The notes: generated from the letters alone by a model not told the origin. A DNA stretch of 64,000 nt from DASUPK01 sp963801055 (GCA_963801055.1 CAWDDE010000004.1:58134-122133), one strand, 5' to 3'; shown: positions 1-8,177, counted from the stretch's first letter. Made by a program: numbers and translations.

Positions 1-707
1 CTGACGACCTCCTTGCCGGCGGCCTTGCGCTCGAGCAAGTCGAGCAGCTCCTCGCGGTACTCGTCGCGGTACTGATTCGGCTTGAAGTCGCTGGTCAGGG
101 ACTCGATCAGCTGCTTCGCCATCTCGAGCTCGCGCTTCTCGGGCTTCTTCGGCTTGGCCTCCTCGAAGACCTCGCCGTCGAGATCCTGCGGCGAGCTGAC
201 CTCGTCGTGGAAGCGCATCGTGGTCAGCGTAAGGACGTCGTCCATCGGCCGGATCGCTGCGAGATGCTCCTTGTTGCGGAGCACGAAGCGGGCGATCGCG
301 ACCTTGCGCGCCTCCCTCATCGCCTGGACGAGCAGGGCGTAGGCGCGCTCGGCTCCCTTGTCGGGGCCGAGGTAGTAGGGCTGCTCGAAGTAGATCGGAT
401 CGATGTCGTCGAGGTCGACGAAGTCCTGGATCTCGATCGCCCGCGTCCTCTTCGGATCGAGCTCGGCGAGCTCGTCGCGGCTCAGGACGACGTACTGATC
501 AGGCGCGTACTCGTAGCCCTTGACGATCTTCTCGTAGGGGACCTCCTTGCCGTCGGACTCGGCCACGCGCTTGTGCCGAATCCTGGCGCCATCGTCCTCC
601 CGCAGCTCGCGGAACCGCACCGTCTGCTTGGAGACGGCGCTGTAGAGCTTCACTGGCACGTTGAGCAGTCCGAAGCTGATCGAACCGCTCCATATCGCCC
701 TAGCCAC
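1..707 (-). CDS. ku: Ku protein, non-homologous end joining (C-terminus cut by window edge)
   Basis: Bacterial Ku is a ring-shaped homodimer that threads onto double-strand DNA ends and recruits the end-joining ligase. The product begins VARAIWSGSISFGLLNVPVKLYS, split here as VARAIWSGSI then SFGLLNVPVK, which is the hallmark Ku N-terminus. It continues with YEKIVKGYEY and the DFVDLDDIDPIYF core strand. About 235 residues are visible; the family is usually 250-300, so only the C-terminal tail is missing. The GTG start at 707 is preceded by a GAGGTGAT ribosome site. It lies 127 bases downstream of the co-oriented ligase gene, so the two are probably one operon. Confidence 0.95.
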   Translation of the reverse strand, partial: MARAIWSGSISFGLLNVPVKLYSAVSKQTVRFRELREDDGARIRHKRVAESDGKEVPYEKIVKGYEYAPDQYVVLSRDELAELDPKRTRAIEIQDFVDLDDIDPIYFEQPYYLGPDKGAERAYALLVQAMREARKVAIARFVLRNKEHLAAIRPMDDVLTLTTMRFHDEVSSPQDLDGEVFEEAKPKKPEKRELEMAKQLIESLTSDFKPNQYRDEYREELLDLLERKAAGKEVV

Positions 708-834
708 GCGTAATCACCTCGATCCTGGTCCTTCGACAACACTCAGGTTACCCCTGGGCGGGTTCCCCGAACCGGGCGCAAGCTTGCGTCCCATGCCAAT
801 AAGACCGGCTGTGCGCCGGAGACTCATCGTGTGC

Positions 835-1881
835 TCACAGCTCCCGCACGATCTCGCGCGGGTCCTTGTCGTCGCGCAGACCCTTGAAGGCGGGCTGGCG
901 CAGGGTCCCCTCGTTGGTCCACTCGGTCCAGGAGACCTCGCAGACAAGCTCCGGCTCGCACCAGACCGCGAACCGGGCCTTCGGACCCGTCGGGGCGCCG
1001 ACCTCGAAGGGGCTCTCGGCGCGCTTGCGCCTGCCGAGCTCACGCGTAAGGAAGTCGATGTGGTCTTCCGTGAGGCCGGAGCCGACGCCTCCGGCGAAGT
1101 GCAGGATTTGCGGCTCGCTCTCCGAGAGCTCGGAGCGCCGCTTCTCGTAGTAGCCAACCAGCAGCGAGCCGACGCGATTGGCGCGCCGGCCCTCGCCCGG
1201 GAGATAGCCGCCGATGACGAACTCCTGGCGGCGCCAGACGCGCTCCTTGATCCACTCCCCGCTGCGCCTGCCCGGCCGGTAGGGGCTTTCTGTGCGCTTC
1301 GCGACGATGCCCTCGAGCCCCTGGCGGCGGGCCGCCTCGAGCAGGCTGGGGCCGCCGCCGTGCCGGTAGCGAGGGGTTCGCCAGCGGGGCCCGTCGAGGC
1401 CCAGCGCCGCGAGCAGCTCGCGACGGCGGACGTAGGGAAGGTCCCGTACGCAGCGGCCATCGAGGTGCAGCAGGTCGAAGATCACGTAGTCAACCGGCGT
1501 CTGAGCCACGCGTGCCTTGATTGCCGTCGGCGAGGTCAGTCCCATGCGGCTCTGGAGCAGCTGGAACCGCGGCCTGCCCTCGGGGTCGAGCGCGACCACC
1601 TCCCCGTCGACGATCGCGGCGTGATCCGCGAGCGCATCGGCGATCGGGGCCAGCTCCGGATAGCGGGCGCTGACGTCCTCGAGCCGCCGACTCAGCATGC
1701 ACCAGCGGCCGTGGTCGGCGTAGCCCAGGGCCCGCACTCCGTCCCACTTGATCTCGTAGGCCCACTCACCCGAATCGGACTCGGGGATGTGGCCAGGCTT
1801 GGCGAGCATCGGCTCCAGCCGGCTCGGCATCTCCTCCTCCGGCGCCTGATCGAGGACCGATGCGCTCTTCGTCCTTGCCAT
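835..1881 (-). CDS. ligD: ATP-dependent DNA ligase, LigD ligase-domain type
   Basis: This enzyme seals nicks using ATP through a lysyl-AMP intermediate. The nucleotidyltransferase motif EIKWDGVR carries the catalytic Lys at about residue 45. DGEVV (motif III), EGIVAKR (motif IV) and WIKER (motif V) follow, then an OB-fold containing VCEVSWTEWT. At 348 residues it is the ligase module only: the polymerase and 3'-phosphoesterase modules of three-domain LigD are absent. Its position directly upstream of Ku on the same strand indicates a role in end joining. The ATG at 1881 has CATAAT 8 nt upstream. Confidence 0.93.
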   Translation of the reverse strand: MARTKSASVLDQAPEEEMPSRLEPMLAKPGHIPESDSGEWAYEIKWDGVRALGYADHGRWCMLSRRLEDVSARYPELAPIADALADHAAIVDGEVVALDPEGRPRFQLLQSRMGLTSPTAIKARVAQTPVDYVIFDLLHLDGRCVRDLPYVRRRELLAALGLDGPRWRTPRYRHGGGPSLLEAARRQGLEGIVAKRTESPYRPGRRSGEWIKERVWRRQEFVIGGYLPGEGRRANRVGSLLVGYYEKRRSELSESEPQILHFAGGVGSGLTEDHIDFLTRELGRRKRAESPFEVGAPTGPKARFAVWCEPELVCEVSWTEWTNEGTLRQPAFKGLRDDKDPREIVREL

Positions 1882-1889
1882 GGCACTCG

Positions 1890-1895
1890 ATTATG
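1890..1895 (-). promoter_or_regulatory. -10-like element of the ligase-Ku unit
   Basis: CATAAT on the minus strand, 8 nt before the ATG at 1881. It is divergent from the fetA element at 1919. Confidence 0.55.
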
Positions 1896-1918
1896 CGTGC
1901 GGCCTTTAGCCCGCGTCG

Positions 1919-1924
1919 GATAAT
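1919..1924 (+). promoter_or_regulatory. -10-like element of fetA
   Basis: GATAAT, 7 nt before the GTG at 1932. This spacing decides the start: the transcript would begin at or next to the GTG. Confidence 0.55.
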
Positions 1925-1931
1925 CGGAGAG

Positions 1932-2630
1932 GTGCTCTTCGATCTCGAGGACATCACCTACTCGCGCGGCGGGAAGGTCGTGCTCAGGGACGTCCGCGCC
2001 CGCCTGCCCGTGGGCGCCAACTCCCTCCTCGGTGCCTCGGGAAGCGGCAAATCGACGCTGCTGCGCCTGCTCAACCGCCTCGCCGACCCGGACTCCGGTC
2101 GGGTGCTGTACGAGGGGACGGACGTGCGCGAGCGCGACCCGCTGGAGCTTCGCCGCGAGGTCAGCCTGGTGCCGCAGCTGCCGGCTCTGATCGACGGCAC
2201 GGTCCACGACAACATCGCCTACGGCCCGCGGCTGGCCGGTCACAGCTTCGACGCGCGGAGCTGCCTCGAGTTGGCGGGGCTCGACCCCGCGTTCGAGGAT
2301 CGGGATGCCTCCAAGCTCTCGGTCGGTGAGCAGCAGCGGGTGATGCTGGCCCGCGCGCTCGCGCTGGAGCCGCGCGTCCTGCTCCTCGATGAGCCCACCT
2401 CGGCGCTGGATCATGCAGCGAGGGATGCGGTGGAGGGGACGCTGAACCGGCTGCGCGCCCGGACCGCGATCTCGCTCGTCGTGGTCACCCACGACATCGA
2501 TCAAGCCAGGCGGCTGTCGGACTACGTGGTGCGGATCGAGTCGGGCAGGGTCATCGCCCAGGGGTCGGCGACCGAGCTGCTCGCGGAGCCCCCGGAGCCT
2601 ACGATCGCAGCCGCCGAGGACGCCTCGTGA
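1932..2630 (+). CDS. fetA: ABC transporter ATPase, FetA-like
   Basis: This is the ATPase subunit of a small two-gene ABC exporter. It shows Walker A GASGSGKST, signature LSVGEQQRV, Walker B VLLLDEPTSAL and the switch His in VVVTHD. With the GTG start at 1932 it has 232 residues, typical for stand-alone ATPases of this type; an in-frame upstream ATG would add a poorly conserved extension. Its stop overlaps the start of the next gene, which encodes a FetB/UPF0014 permease. In E. coli FetAB exports iron and improves resistance to oxidative stress; the substrate here is inferred only from that family. Confidence 0.85.
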   Translation: MLFDLEDITYSRGGKVVLRDVRARLPVGANSLLGASGSGKSTLLRLLNRLADPDSGRVLYEGTDVRERDPLELRREVSLVPQLPALIDGTVHDNIAYGPRLAGHSFDARSCLELAGLDPAFEDRDASKLSVGEQQRVMLARALALEPRVLLLDEPTSALDHAARDAVEGTLNRLRARTAISLVVVTHDIDQARRLSDYVVRIESGRVIAQGSATELLAEPPEPTIAAAEDAS

Positions 2631-3421
2631 TCCTCGCGGCGGCGAGCTCGAGCTCGATCCATGTGACGCTCGGCGAGGTTGCGGCGGCGCTCGCCCTGGT
2701 GGCGATCGCCGCGATCGCCTCGCGCTCATGGCACGCGGGACTCGAGGAGGACATCGGGATCGCCGTGGTCCGCTCGTTCATCCAGCTGACGGCGATCGGC
2801 TACGTGATCACCGTGATCTTCGACGAGGACTCCGCGGTGCTGGTCGTGGCCCTGATCGCCGTGATGGTCGTCTTCGGGGCCTTCACCGCTCGCTCGCGGG
2901 CCCGGCTCGTACCGGGCGCCTTCTGGCCGCTGCTGATCTCGCTGGGCGTAGCGGCCGCGGCGACGCTCGGGCTGGTGCTTGGGCTCGGCATCTTCGCGGC
3001 GACCCCGCGCTACGTGGTACCGGTCGGAGGAATGGTCGTCGGCAACTCGATGACCGCGGCGGCCGTCGCGCTCAACAGGCTCGGCGAGGACGTCCACGAC
3101 CAGTCCCGGCGGATCGAGGCAACACTGGCCCTCGGGGCGACCTCCTCCCAGGCCGTCACGCCGCTGGTTCGCCGCAGCCTGCGCTCCGGGATGATCACCC
3201 TGGTCGACTCGACCAAGACGACCGGGCTGATCTTCTTCCCGGGGACGATGGTGGGGATGCTGCTCGCCGGGGCGGACCCGACCGACGCGGTGCGCCTCCA
3301 GCTGATCCTGCTCTACGTCCTGCTGGGCGCGGTCTCCATTGCCGCCCTGATGGCGATCACGCTCGCCCGGCGCAACTTCTTCACTCCGGCCCACCAGCTG
3401 CGGGAGCCGCCGGATGTGTGA
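2627..3421 (+). CDS. fetB: ABC transporter permease, FetB/UPF0014 family
   Basis: This integral membrane protein of 264 residues is the permease partner of the preceding ATPase. Several hydrophobic helices are visible: residues about 15-35, 50-70, 75-95 and 110-135, then two near the C-terminus. The family-typical stretch VPVGGMVVGNSMTAAAVALN and the TLALGATSSQA and LIFFPGTMVGMLLAG motifs are present. The GTG start overlaps the fetA stop by four bases, so translation is coupled. The stop codon falls inside the first copy of the dispersed palindromic repeat (3414-3500). A metal-export role is inferred from FetB homologues. Confidence 0.87.
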   Translation: MILAAASSSSIHVTLGEVAAALALVAIAAIASRSWHAGLEEDIGIAVVRSFIQLTAIGYVITVIFDEDSAVLVVALIAVMVVFGAFTARSRARLVPGAFWPLLISLGVAAAATLGLVLGLGIFAATPRYVVPVGGMVVGNSMTAAAVALNRLGEDVHDQSRRIEATLALGATSSQAVTPLVRRSLRSGMITLVDSTKTTGLIFFPGTMVGMLLAGADPTDAVRLQLILLYVLLGAVSIAALMAITLARRNFFTPAHQLREPPDV

Positions 3422-3500
3422 GGGTGCTCCGGTTGTGCGAGGGCGCGCGACAGCGCGACCCGTGATCTGTGGGAGGAGCAACCCGTTTATGGCGAAGCCG
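3414..3500 (+). repeat. Dispersed palindromic repeat, copy 1 (nested)
   Basis: The outer arms are GGGTGCTCC (3422-3430) and GGAGCAACCC (3475-3484). The inner hairpin is GGGCGCGC-GACA-GCGCGACCC (3441-3460). It ends in ATGGCGAAGCCG. It lies between convergent fetB and the deacetylase gene and supplies fetB's stop and the deacetylase's last codons. Confidence 0.8.
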
Positions 3501-4203
3501 GGTAGATGAACCTGTGGCCGAGCAGCTCGGCCACGGTGACGAACTGGTAGCCGCGGTGGCGCAGGTGGGAGAGGATCGCCGCCAGGGCGGCGACAGTCTG
3601 GCTGCGGTTGCCGCCGCCGTCGTGCATGACCACGATCGAGCCGTTGTGGGCGTGGTGGATAACTCCCGACGCGATGGCCCCGACGCCTGGACGGGCCCAG
3701 TCCCTGGGGTCGACGTCCCAGTCGACCGTGACCATCCGCTGGGCGTGGGCACGATCGATCACCCCGCTGTTCACGTGTCCGCCCGGTGGACGGAAGTCGC
3801 AGGGCGTGAACCCCGTCGCGACTCTGATCAGCCGGTTCGTCTCACGCAGCGACTGCGATGAAGGATTGGACTCGTGATGCAGGGAGTGGTTTCCGATCTC
3901 GCTTCCCTGGGCGAGGATCTCCTTCATCGTCTTTGCCCGCCCCGAGGTCTCCTGACCGATCTCGAAGAAGGTGGCGTGGGAGTCGAACTGCCGCAGGACC
4001 CTCAAGACCCTGAGCGTGTAGTCGCTCGGTCCGTCGTCGAAGCCGATCGCGATCCTCTTCTTCCCGCGCGGGCCGTGCGTGTGGAAGGGGGCCCCACCGT
4101 GTGTGCAGCCGATCGGGAGCTCGACCTGGGTGTGCTGGGCGCCGGCTGGCACGGCGACCAGCGCCAAAGACGCCAACGTGATGAACGCCACCCGTCCCCT
4201 CAT
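3487..4203 (-). CDS. Secreted polysaccharide deacetylase (NodB domain)
   Basis: A carbohydrate esterase 4 protein expected to remove acetyl groups from peptidoglycan or another surface polysaccharide outside the membrane. The start chosen at 4203 gives 238 residues with a signal peptide (MRGRVAFITLASLALVAVPA). The NodB motifs are FDDGP (catalytic Asp and metal Asp), HSLHHE (metal histidines) and RPPGG. An upstream in-frame start would add a basic, unlike-signal extension. The C-terminal PASP and stop are encoded by the palindromic repeat that overlaps the gene's end. It is divergent from the MFS gene. Confidence 0.88.
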   Translation of the reverse strand: MRGRVAFITLASLALVAVPAGAQHTQVELPIGCTHGGAPFHTHGPRGKKRIAIGFDDGPSDYTLRVLRVLRQFDSHATFFEIGQETSGRAKTMKEILAQGSEIGNHSLHHESNPSSQSLRETNRLIRVATGFTPCDFRPPGGHVNSGVIDRAHAQRMVTVDWDVDPRDWARPGVGAIASGVIHHAHNGSIVVMHDGGGNRSQTVAALAAILSHLRHRGYQFVTVAELLGHRFIYPASP

Positions 4204-4276
4204 CCGACGGGTCAGTCTCCCGCGTTGGGAGTGCGGCCGCAAGCGCTCCTCGCCGGGGCCGAGAAGACCGCCTCCG

Positions 4277-4282
4277 TAGACT
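4277..4282 (+). promoter_or_regulatory. -10-like element of the MFS gene
   Basis: TAGACT, 9 nt before the TTG at 4292. Confidence 0.5.
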
Positions 4283-4291
4283 GGACACGCC

Positions 4292-5917
4292 TTGTCCGAT
4301 GAGCGCCGCCGCAAGCGCTTCACCATCATCGCGACGATCCTCGGCTCGACGATCGTGTTCCTGGACGCGACGGTCGTCAATGTCGCCCTGCCGGCCATCT
4401 CCGACGACCTCAACGCGGGGCTGGCCGACCAGCAATGGGTCGTCGAGGCCTACGCTCTGGCGACCGTCTCCCTGCTCCTCGTCGGGGGTGCCCTCGGCGA
4501 TCAGTTCGGGCGCAGGCGGATCTTCGAGTTCGGCCTGATCGGCTTCGGGGCCACCTCGGTCCTCTGCGCGATTGCCCCGTCCAGCGCGTTCCTGATCGGT
4601 GCGCGCGGGCTTCAGGGACTCACCGGCGCCCTGCTGGTGCCTGGTTCGCTGGCGATCCTGGCCGCGACCTTCGCGGGCGCCGAGCGCGGCAAGATGGTGG
4701 GCACCTGGACCGCCTGGACCGGGATCGCCACAGTGATCGGGCCAGCTGGGGGCGGAGCTGTCGTGGAGGCGATCTCCTGGCGGGCGATCTTCTGGGTCAA
4801 CGTCCCGCTGGTCATCTTCACCGTCCTGGTGACTCGCGCTCACGTCCAGGAGAGCCTGGACCCGGAGGCCGATCGCGCGATCGACTGGCTCGGGATCCTG
4901 CTGTCTGCGCTGGGCCTAGGGGGGCCGGTCTTCGCGCTGATCGAGCAGCCGACGTACGGCTGGAGCGACCCTCTGGTGTTCATCCCGCTGGTCGGCGGGG
5001 TCCTGCTCTTCGCCCTCTTCCTGATCTGGGAGTCGCGCTACCGGCATTCGATGCTCGACCTCGGCCTCTTCCGAATCCGGAACTTCGCTGTGACGAACCT
5101 CGAGACCCTAATCGTCTACTCGGGGCTGATCGGCGCCTTCTTCTTCGTCACGCTTTTCCTGCAGCAGACCGTTGGCTATTCGCCGCTGGCCGCCGGATTT
5201 GCGACCACCCCGATCTCGTTGGTCCTCTTTTTCCTCTCGCCGGTGTTCGGCAGGATCGCGACGAGCACGGGCCCGCGGATGCCGATGTGCGTAGGGCCGA
5301 TCGTCGGTGGGATCGGGCTGTTGCTGCTGACGCGCGTCGGCTCGGACCCCAGCTATGTGGCGGACGTGCTGCCCGGCGTGATCATTTTCGGCCTCGGACT
5401 GTCGGCGACCGTGGCGCCGCTGACAGCGACCGCGCTCAACTCGGTCGCGGAGAACCGCGTCGGGGTCGCCTCGGGCATCAACAACGCGGTCGCCCGGGTG
5501 GCAGGCGTTCTCGCCATCGCAATCTTCGGCGCGCTGATCGCCGGCAAGTTCACCTCGACCGTGGACGGGAAGCTCAGCGACGCGAACCTCTCCTCCCGCG
5601 CCGATCAGGCGATCAGCGAGGCTAAAGCCAATCCGCTGCAGCGCCCGGACACCGGTGGGCTCCCACCCGCGGAGGCCGCTGAGGTCGAGAGCGCTTCGGT
5701 GGCGGGGGCGGAGGACGGCTTCCATCTCTCGATGATGGCCGCGGGCTCGCTGATGATCGTCGGCGGCGTAATCGCCGGGATCGGGTTGCGAAATCCGCCG
5801 CGGGAGACCGAGTACGACTCGCCGCGCGCCGCGCCCGCCGGCGAGTGCGCCCATTGCCCCGACCAGATCGACGGGAGGCCTCGTCGCGAGGGCGAGCCCG
5901 TCGCCGAGCCGGCCTAG
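4292..5917 (+). CDS. MFS drug transporter, DHA2 (EmrB/QacA) family
   Basis: A proton-driven multidrug efflux pump of the 14-helix DHA2 family, 541 residues. The first helix reads IIATILGSTIVFLDATVVNVALPAI, quoted as IIATILGSTI then VFLDATVVNV; it contains the family D1 motif LDATVVNVALP. GGALGDQFGRRR is motif A, and GPAGGGAVVEAISWRAIFWVN, quoted as GPAGGGAVVE then ISWRAIFWVN, is motif C. The last 40 residues after helix 14 are polar and rich in Pro, Glu and Arg. The TTG start was chosen because a -10-like hexamer lies 9 nt upstream. Substrate cannot be told from sequence; no regulator gene is adjacent. Confidence 0.9.
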   Translation: MSDERRRKRFTIIATILGSTIVFLDATVVNVALPAISDDLNAGLADQQWVVEAYALATVSLLLVGGALGDQFGRRRIFEFGLIGFGATSVLCAIAPSSAFLIGARGLQGLTGALLVPGSLAILAATFAGAERGKMVGTWTAWTGIATVIGPAGGGAVVEAISWRAIFWVNVPLVIFTVLVTRAHVQESLDPEADRAIDWLGILLSALGLGGPVFALIEQPTYGWSDPLVFIPLVGGVLLFALFLIWESRYRHSMLDLGLFRIRNFAVTNLETLIVYSGLIGAFFFVTLFLQQTVGYSPLAAGFATTPISLVLFFLSPVFGRIATSTGPRMPMCVGPIVGGIGLLLLTRVGSDPSYVADVLPGVIIFGLGLSATVAPLTATALNSVAENRVGVASGINNAVARVAGVLAIAIFGALIAGKFTSTVDGKLSDANLSSRADQAISEAKANPLQRPDTGGLPPAEAAEVESASVAGAEDGFHLSMMAAGSLMIVGGVIAGIGLRNPPRETEYDSPRAAPAGECAHCPDQIDGRPRREGEPVAEPA

Positions 5918-5920
5918 GCT
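5915..5920 (+). promoter_or_regulatory. -10-like element of the oxidase-fold gene
   Basis: TAGGCT, 8 nt before the ATG at 5929; it overlaps the stop of the MFS gene. Confidence 0.5.
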
Positions 5921-5928
5921 CGACCCGG

Positions 5929-6345
5929 ATGGCCGATCTCCATTCCGAGGCGCGGAAGCTGATCGAGTCGGACCGGCTCGCTCACATGGTCACCGTGAAT
6001 CCGGATGGCAGCCCCCAGGTGAGCTGCATCTGGGTCGGGCTCGATGGCGACGAGATCGTAAGCGGCCACCTGCCGCGCAACCAGAAGGTCAAGAACGTCG
6101 AACGGGACCCGCGAGTGGCGATCTCGATCGAGGGAGCTGGCCTCAGCGAGGCGGGCCTCCGCGAGCACCTCGTCGTCCGGGGAACGGCCCGCGTGCAGCA
6201 AGGAGGCGCGGCTGAGCTCCTGCAGCGACTCGCGCACGTCTATCTCGGGCCCGACGTCAAGTTCCCCCCGATGGACGACCCGCCGCCCGGCTACGTGATC
6301 CGGACCACGCCAGAGCGGCTTGGCGGGGTCGGTCCGTGGGCCTAG
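5929..6345 (+). CDS. PPOX-class flavin/F420-type oxidoreductase
   Basis: A split beta-barrel protein of 138 residues in the pyridoxamine 5'-phosphate oxidase-like superfamily. The conserved pattern is visible: LAHMVTVNPDGSPQVSCIWV, then a strand with a Gly-rich turn, then NQKVKNVERDPRVAISI and HLVVRGTARV. Many actinobacterial members bind coenzyme F420 rather than FMN, and the set of basic residues around NQKVKN would suit that, but cofactor choice is not decidable here. The start at ATG 5929 is 12 bases after the MFS stop and has its own promoter-like hexamer. Confidence 0.8.
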   Translation: MADLHSEARKLIESDRLAHMVTVNPDGSPQVSCIWVGLDGDEIVSGHLPRNQKVKNVERDPRVAISIEGAGLSEAGLREHLVVRGTARVQQGGAAELLQRLAHVYLGPDVKFPPMDDPPPGYVIRTTPERLGGVGPWA

Positions 6346-6363
6346 CGCGACCCGCCTGGTTCC

Positions 6364-6369
6364 TATAGT
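6364..6369 (+). promoter_or_regulatory. -10-like element of trpS
   Basis: TATAGT, 8 nt before the GTG at 6378. Confidence 0.6.
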
Positions 6370-6377
6370 CCGCGCCC

Positions 6378-7364
6378 GTGCGGATCTTCAGCGGCATCCA
6401 GCCGACGGGCCAAAAGCACCTCGGCAACTACATCGGCGCGATCCGGCAGTACGTCGAGGGGCAGGACCGCGGTGATCCGGCGATCTACTGCATCGTCGAC
6501 CTGCACGCGATCACCGTCCCCTGGGATCCGGCGACGCTGCGGGAGAACGTCCACGACACGACCGCGATCCTGATCGCCGCGGGGCTCGATCCCGAGCGCT
6601 GCATCCTCTTCCGGCAGTCCGACGTGCGCGAGCACACCGAGCTCACCTGGTACCTCGCCGCGCTCACCGCGCACGGCGATCTCAACCGGATGACTCAGTT
6701 CAAGGAGAAGTCCGCGAGCCAGCGCGAGCTGGTCTCGGCCGGGCTCTTCTTCTATCCGGTGCTGCAGGCCGCCGACGTGCTCGCCTACAAGGCCCAGGAG
6801 GTGCCGGTCGGCGAGGACCAGCGCCAGCACATCGAGCTGATGCGCGAGATCGCGCGCCGCTTCAATGAGCGCTTCGGGCCGATCCTGGTCGAGCCGGAGC
6901 ATCGCATTCCCGATGTGGGCGCGCGGATCATGGACCTTCAGGACCCGACCAACAAGATGTCGACGACCGGGGGCAGCGAGGGGGGGACGGTGCTGGTGCT
7001 CGACGACCCGAAGACGGTGACCAAGAAGATCAAGAGCGCCGTCACCGACTCGGGCTCCGAGGTAAGGCGGGGCGACGGCAAGGAGGGGATCGCGAACCTG
7101 ATCGAGATCATGGCGGTGGCCCGAGGCACCAGCGAGGGTCAGATCGAGCGTGAGTTCGAGGGTTCCGGCTACGGCACCTTCAAGACGGCGGTGGCCGAGG
7201 CCGTGGTGGACCTGCTCGCTCCGGTCCGCGAGCGCTACGAGGAGCTGCGCCCCGATGAGGCCGCGCTCGAGCGCTCGCTGAGCGAGGGCGCCGAGAAGGC
7301 GCGGGCGATCGCGTCGGAGACGCTTGCCGAGGTGCGCTCCGTGATCGGGGTCGGCCCGGGCTGA
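6378..7364 (+). CDS. trpS: Tryptophanyl-tRNA synthetase
   Basis: Class I aminoacyl-tRNA synthetase that charges tRNA-Trp. The HIGH-like signature is PTGQKHLGNY near residue 10 and the KMSKS-like signature is NKMSTTGG at about residue 191. The Trp-binding helix around YPVLQAADVLAYKAQEVPVG is recognisable. At 328 residues it has the standard bacterial TrpRS length. The GTG start fits both the -10 spacing and the immediate MRIFSGIQPTG beginning seen in the family. It appears monocistronic with a weak hairpin after its stop. Confidence 0.97.
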   Translation: MRIFSGIQPTGQKHLGNYIGAIRQYVEGQDRGDPAIYCIVDLHAITVPWDPATLRENVHDTTAILIAAGLDPERCILFRQSDVREHTELTWYLAALTAHGDLNRMTQFKEKSASQRELVSAGLFFYPVLQAADVLAYKAQEVPVGEDQRQHIELMREIARRFNERFGPILVEPEHRIPDVGARIMDLQDPTNKMSTTGGSEGGTVLVLDDPKTVTKKIKSAVTDSGSEVRRGDGKEGIANLIEIMAVARGTSEGQIEREFEGSGYGTFKTAVAEAVVDLLAPVRERYEELRPDEAALERSLSEGAEKARAIASETLAEVRSVIGVGPG

Positions 7365-7365
7365 T

Positions 7366-7386
7366 CCGCCCGCGGGATTTTGGCGG
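7366..7386 (+). terminator. Weak hairpin after trpS
   Basis: CCGCC and GGCGG arms with an 11-base loop that contains TTTT; candidate terminator only. Confidence 0.3.
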
Positions 7387-7408
7387 CCGTTTGTGCCGGT
7401 CCGGCCTC

Positions 7409-7414
7409 TACTGT
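7409..7414 (+). promoter_or_regulatory. -10-like element of scpA
   Basis: TACTGT, 7 nt before the GTG at 7422. Confidence 0.5.
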
Positions 7415-7421
7415 TTCGCCC

Positions 7422-8177
7422 GTGACCTCGGTCGCCGAGATCGACCTCGACCTGGACGTCTTCCAGGGCCCCTTCGACCTGCTGCTCGCCGTACTGCTTC
7501 GCGAGGAGATCTCGCTGGCCGAAGTGCCGCTGGGGGAGATAGTGGCCTCCTACGTCGACCATCTCGGCGAGACGGGTGATCTCGATCTCGAGGCGGTGAC
7601 CGAGTTCCTGGTCCTGGTCGCGGCGCTCTGCGAGCTCAAGTCCCGGCGGTTGCTGCCGCACGAGGACGACACTGACGAGCTGGGACCAGAGGAGGCGGCC
7701 GACGAGCTGCTCGCCCGGATGCTCGAGTACCGCCGCTACAGCGAGGCGGCGGCAATGCTTCACGAGCGGCTCGAGCGGGAGGGCGGTGTCATGTACCGCT
7801 CCGCTCCGCTGCCTCCGGAGCTCCGCCGGGCTGCGCTCGACGCTGCGACCAAGGTGTACGAGGCCGAGCGCATCGGCGTCGCCCTTGGCGACCTACTGGC
7901 CCTGCCGCCGGAGCCCGACACCAGGCACATCCGCTCGACCGTCTCGCTTCAGCGGCGGGTCGGCGTGGTCCGCGATCTGCTCAGATCGCGAAAGAGCCTG
8001 GACTTCGACGACGCCTTCGGCCGGGAGGATCGCTTCACGCAGGCCGTCACCCTGTTCGCGCTGCTCGAGCTCTACCGTCGCGGGGAGGCGACCTGGACCC
8101 AGAAGGAGACATTCGGCCGCATCGAGGTGCGTAATACGAGCCACCCCCGCACGCGAAGCGGAGGGGGTGGCGGTTGA
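7422..8177 (+). CDS. scpA: Segregation and condensation protein A
   Basis: Kleisin subunit that bridges the SMC dimer in the chromosome-condensing complex. The N-terminal FQGPFDLLLAVLLREEISLAEV, quoted as FQGPFDLLLA then LLREEISLAEV, is the family signature, and the C-terminal winged-helix part ends near GRIEVRNTS. It has 251 residues. The final SHPRTRSGGGGG tail is encoded by a perfect 8-bp inverted repeat (8141-8170) and is unlike the family. GTG 7422 was chosen from the hexamer spacing and the domain start. The stop overlaps scpB; the partner smc is at 44628. Confidence 0.93.
   Translation: MTSVAEIDLDLDVFQGPFDLLLAVLLREEISLAEVPLGEIVASYVDHLGETGDLDLEAVTEFLVLVAALCELKSRRLLPHEDDTDELGPEEAADELLARMLEYRRYSEAAAMLHERLEREGGVMYRSAPLPPELRRAALDAATKVYEAERIGVALGDLLALPPEPDTRHIRSTVSLQRRVGVVRDLLRSRKSLDFDDAFGREDRFTQAVTLFALLELYRRGEATWTQKETFGRIEVRNTSHPRTRSGGGGG
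8141..8170 (+). repeat. Palindrome encoding the ScpA C-terminus
   Basis: CCACCCCC (8141-8148) and GGGGGTGG (8163-8170) are perfect complements around a 14-base loop GCACGCGAAGCGGA. Confidence 0.6.

Noticed and set aside
661..1923. A long plus-strand open frame of about 420 codons across the Ku-ligase region
   Set aside because: It is antisense to the ligase gene, has no recognisable domain, and is explained by GC-rich codon usage of the real gene.
3414..3500. CRISPR repeat interpretation of the palindromic units
   Set aside because: Copies are scattered kilobases apart, are not regularly spaced and have no spacers or cas genes.
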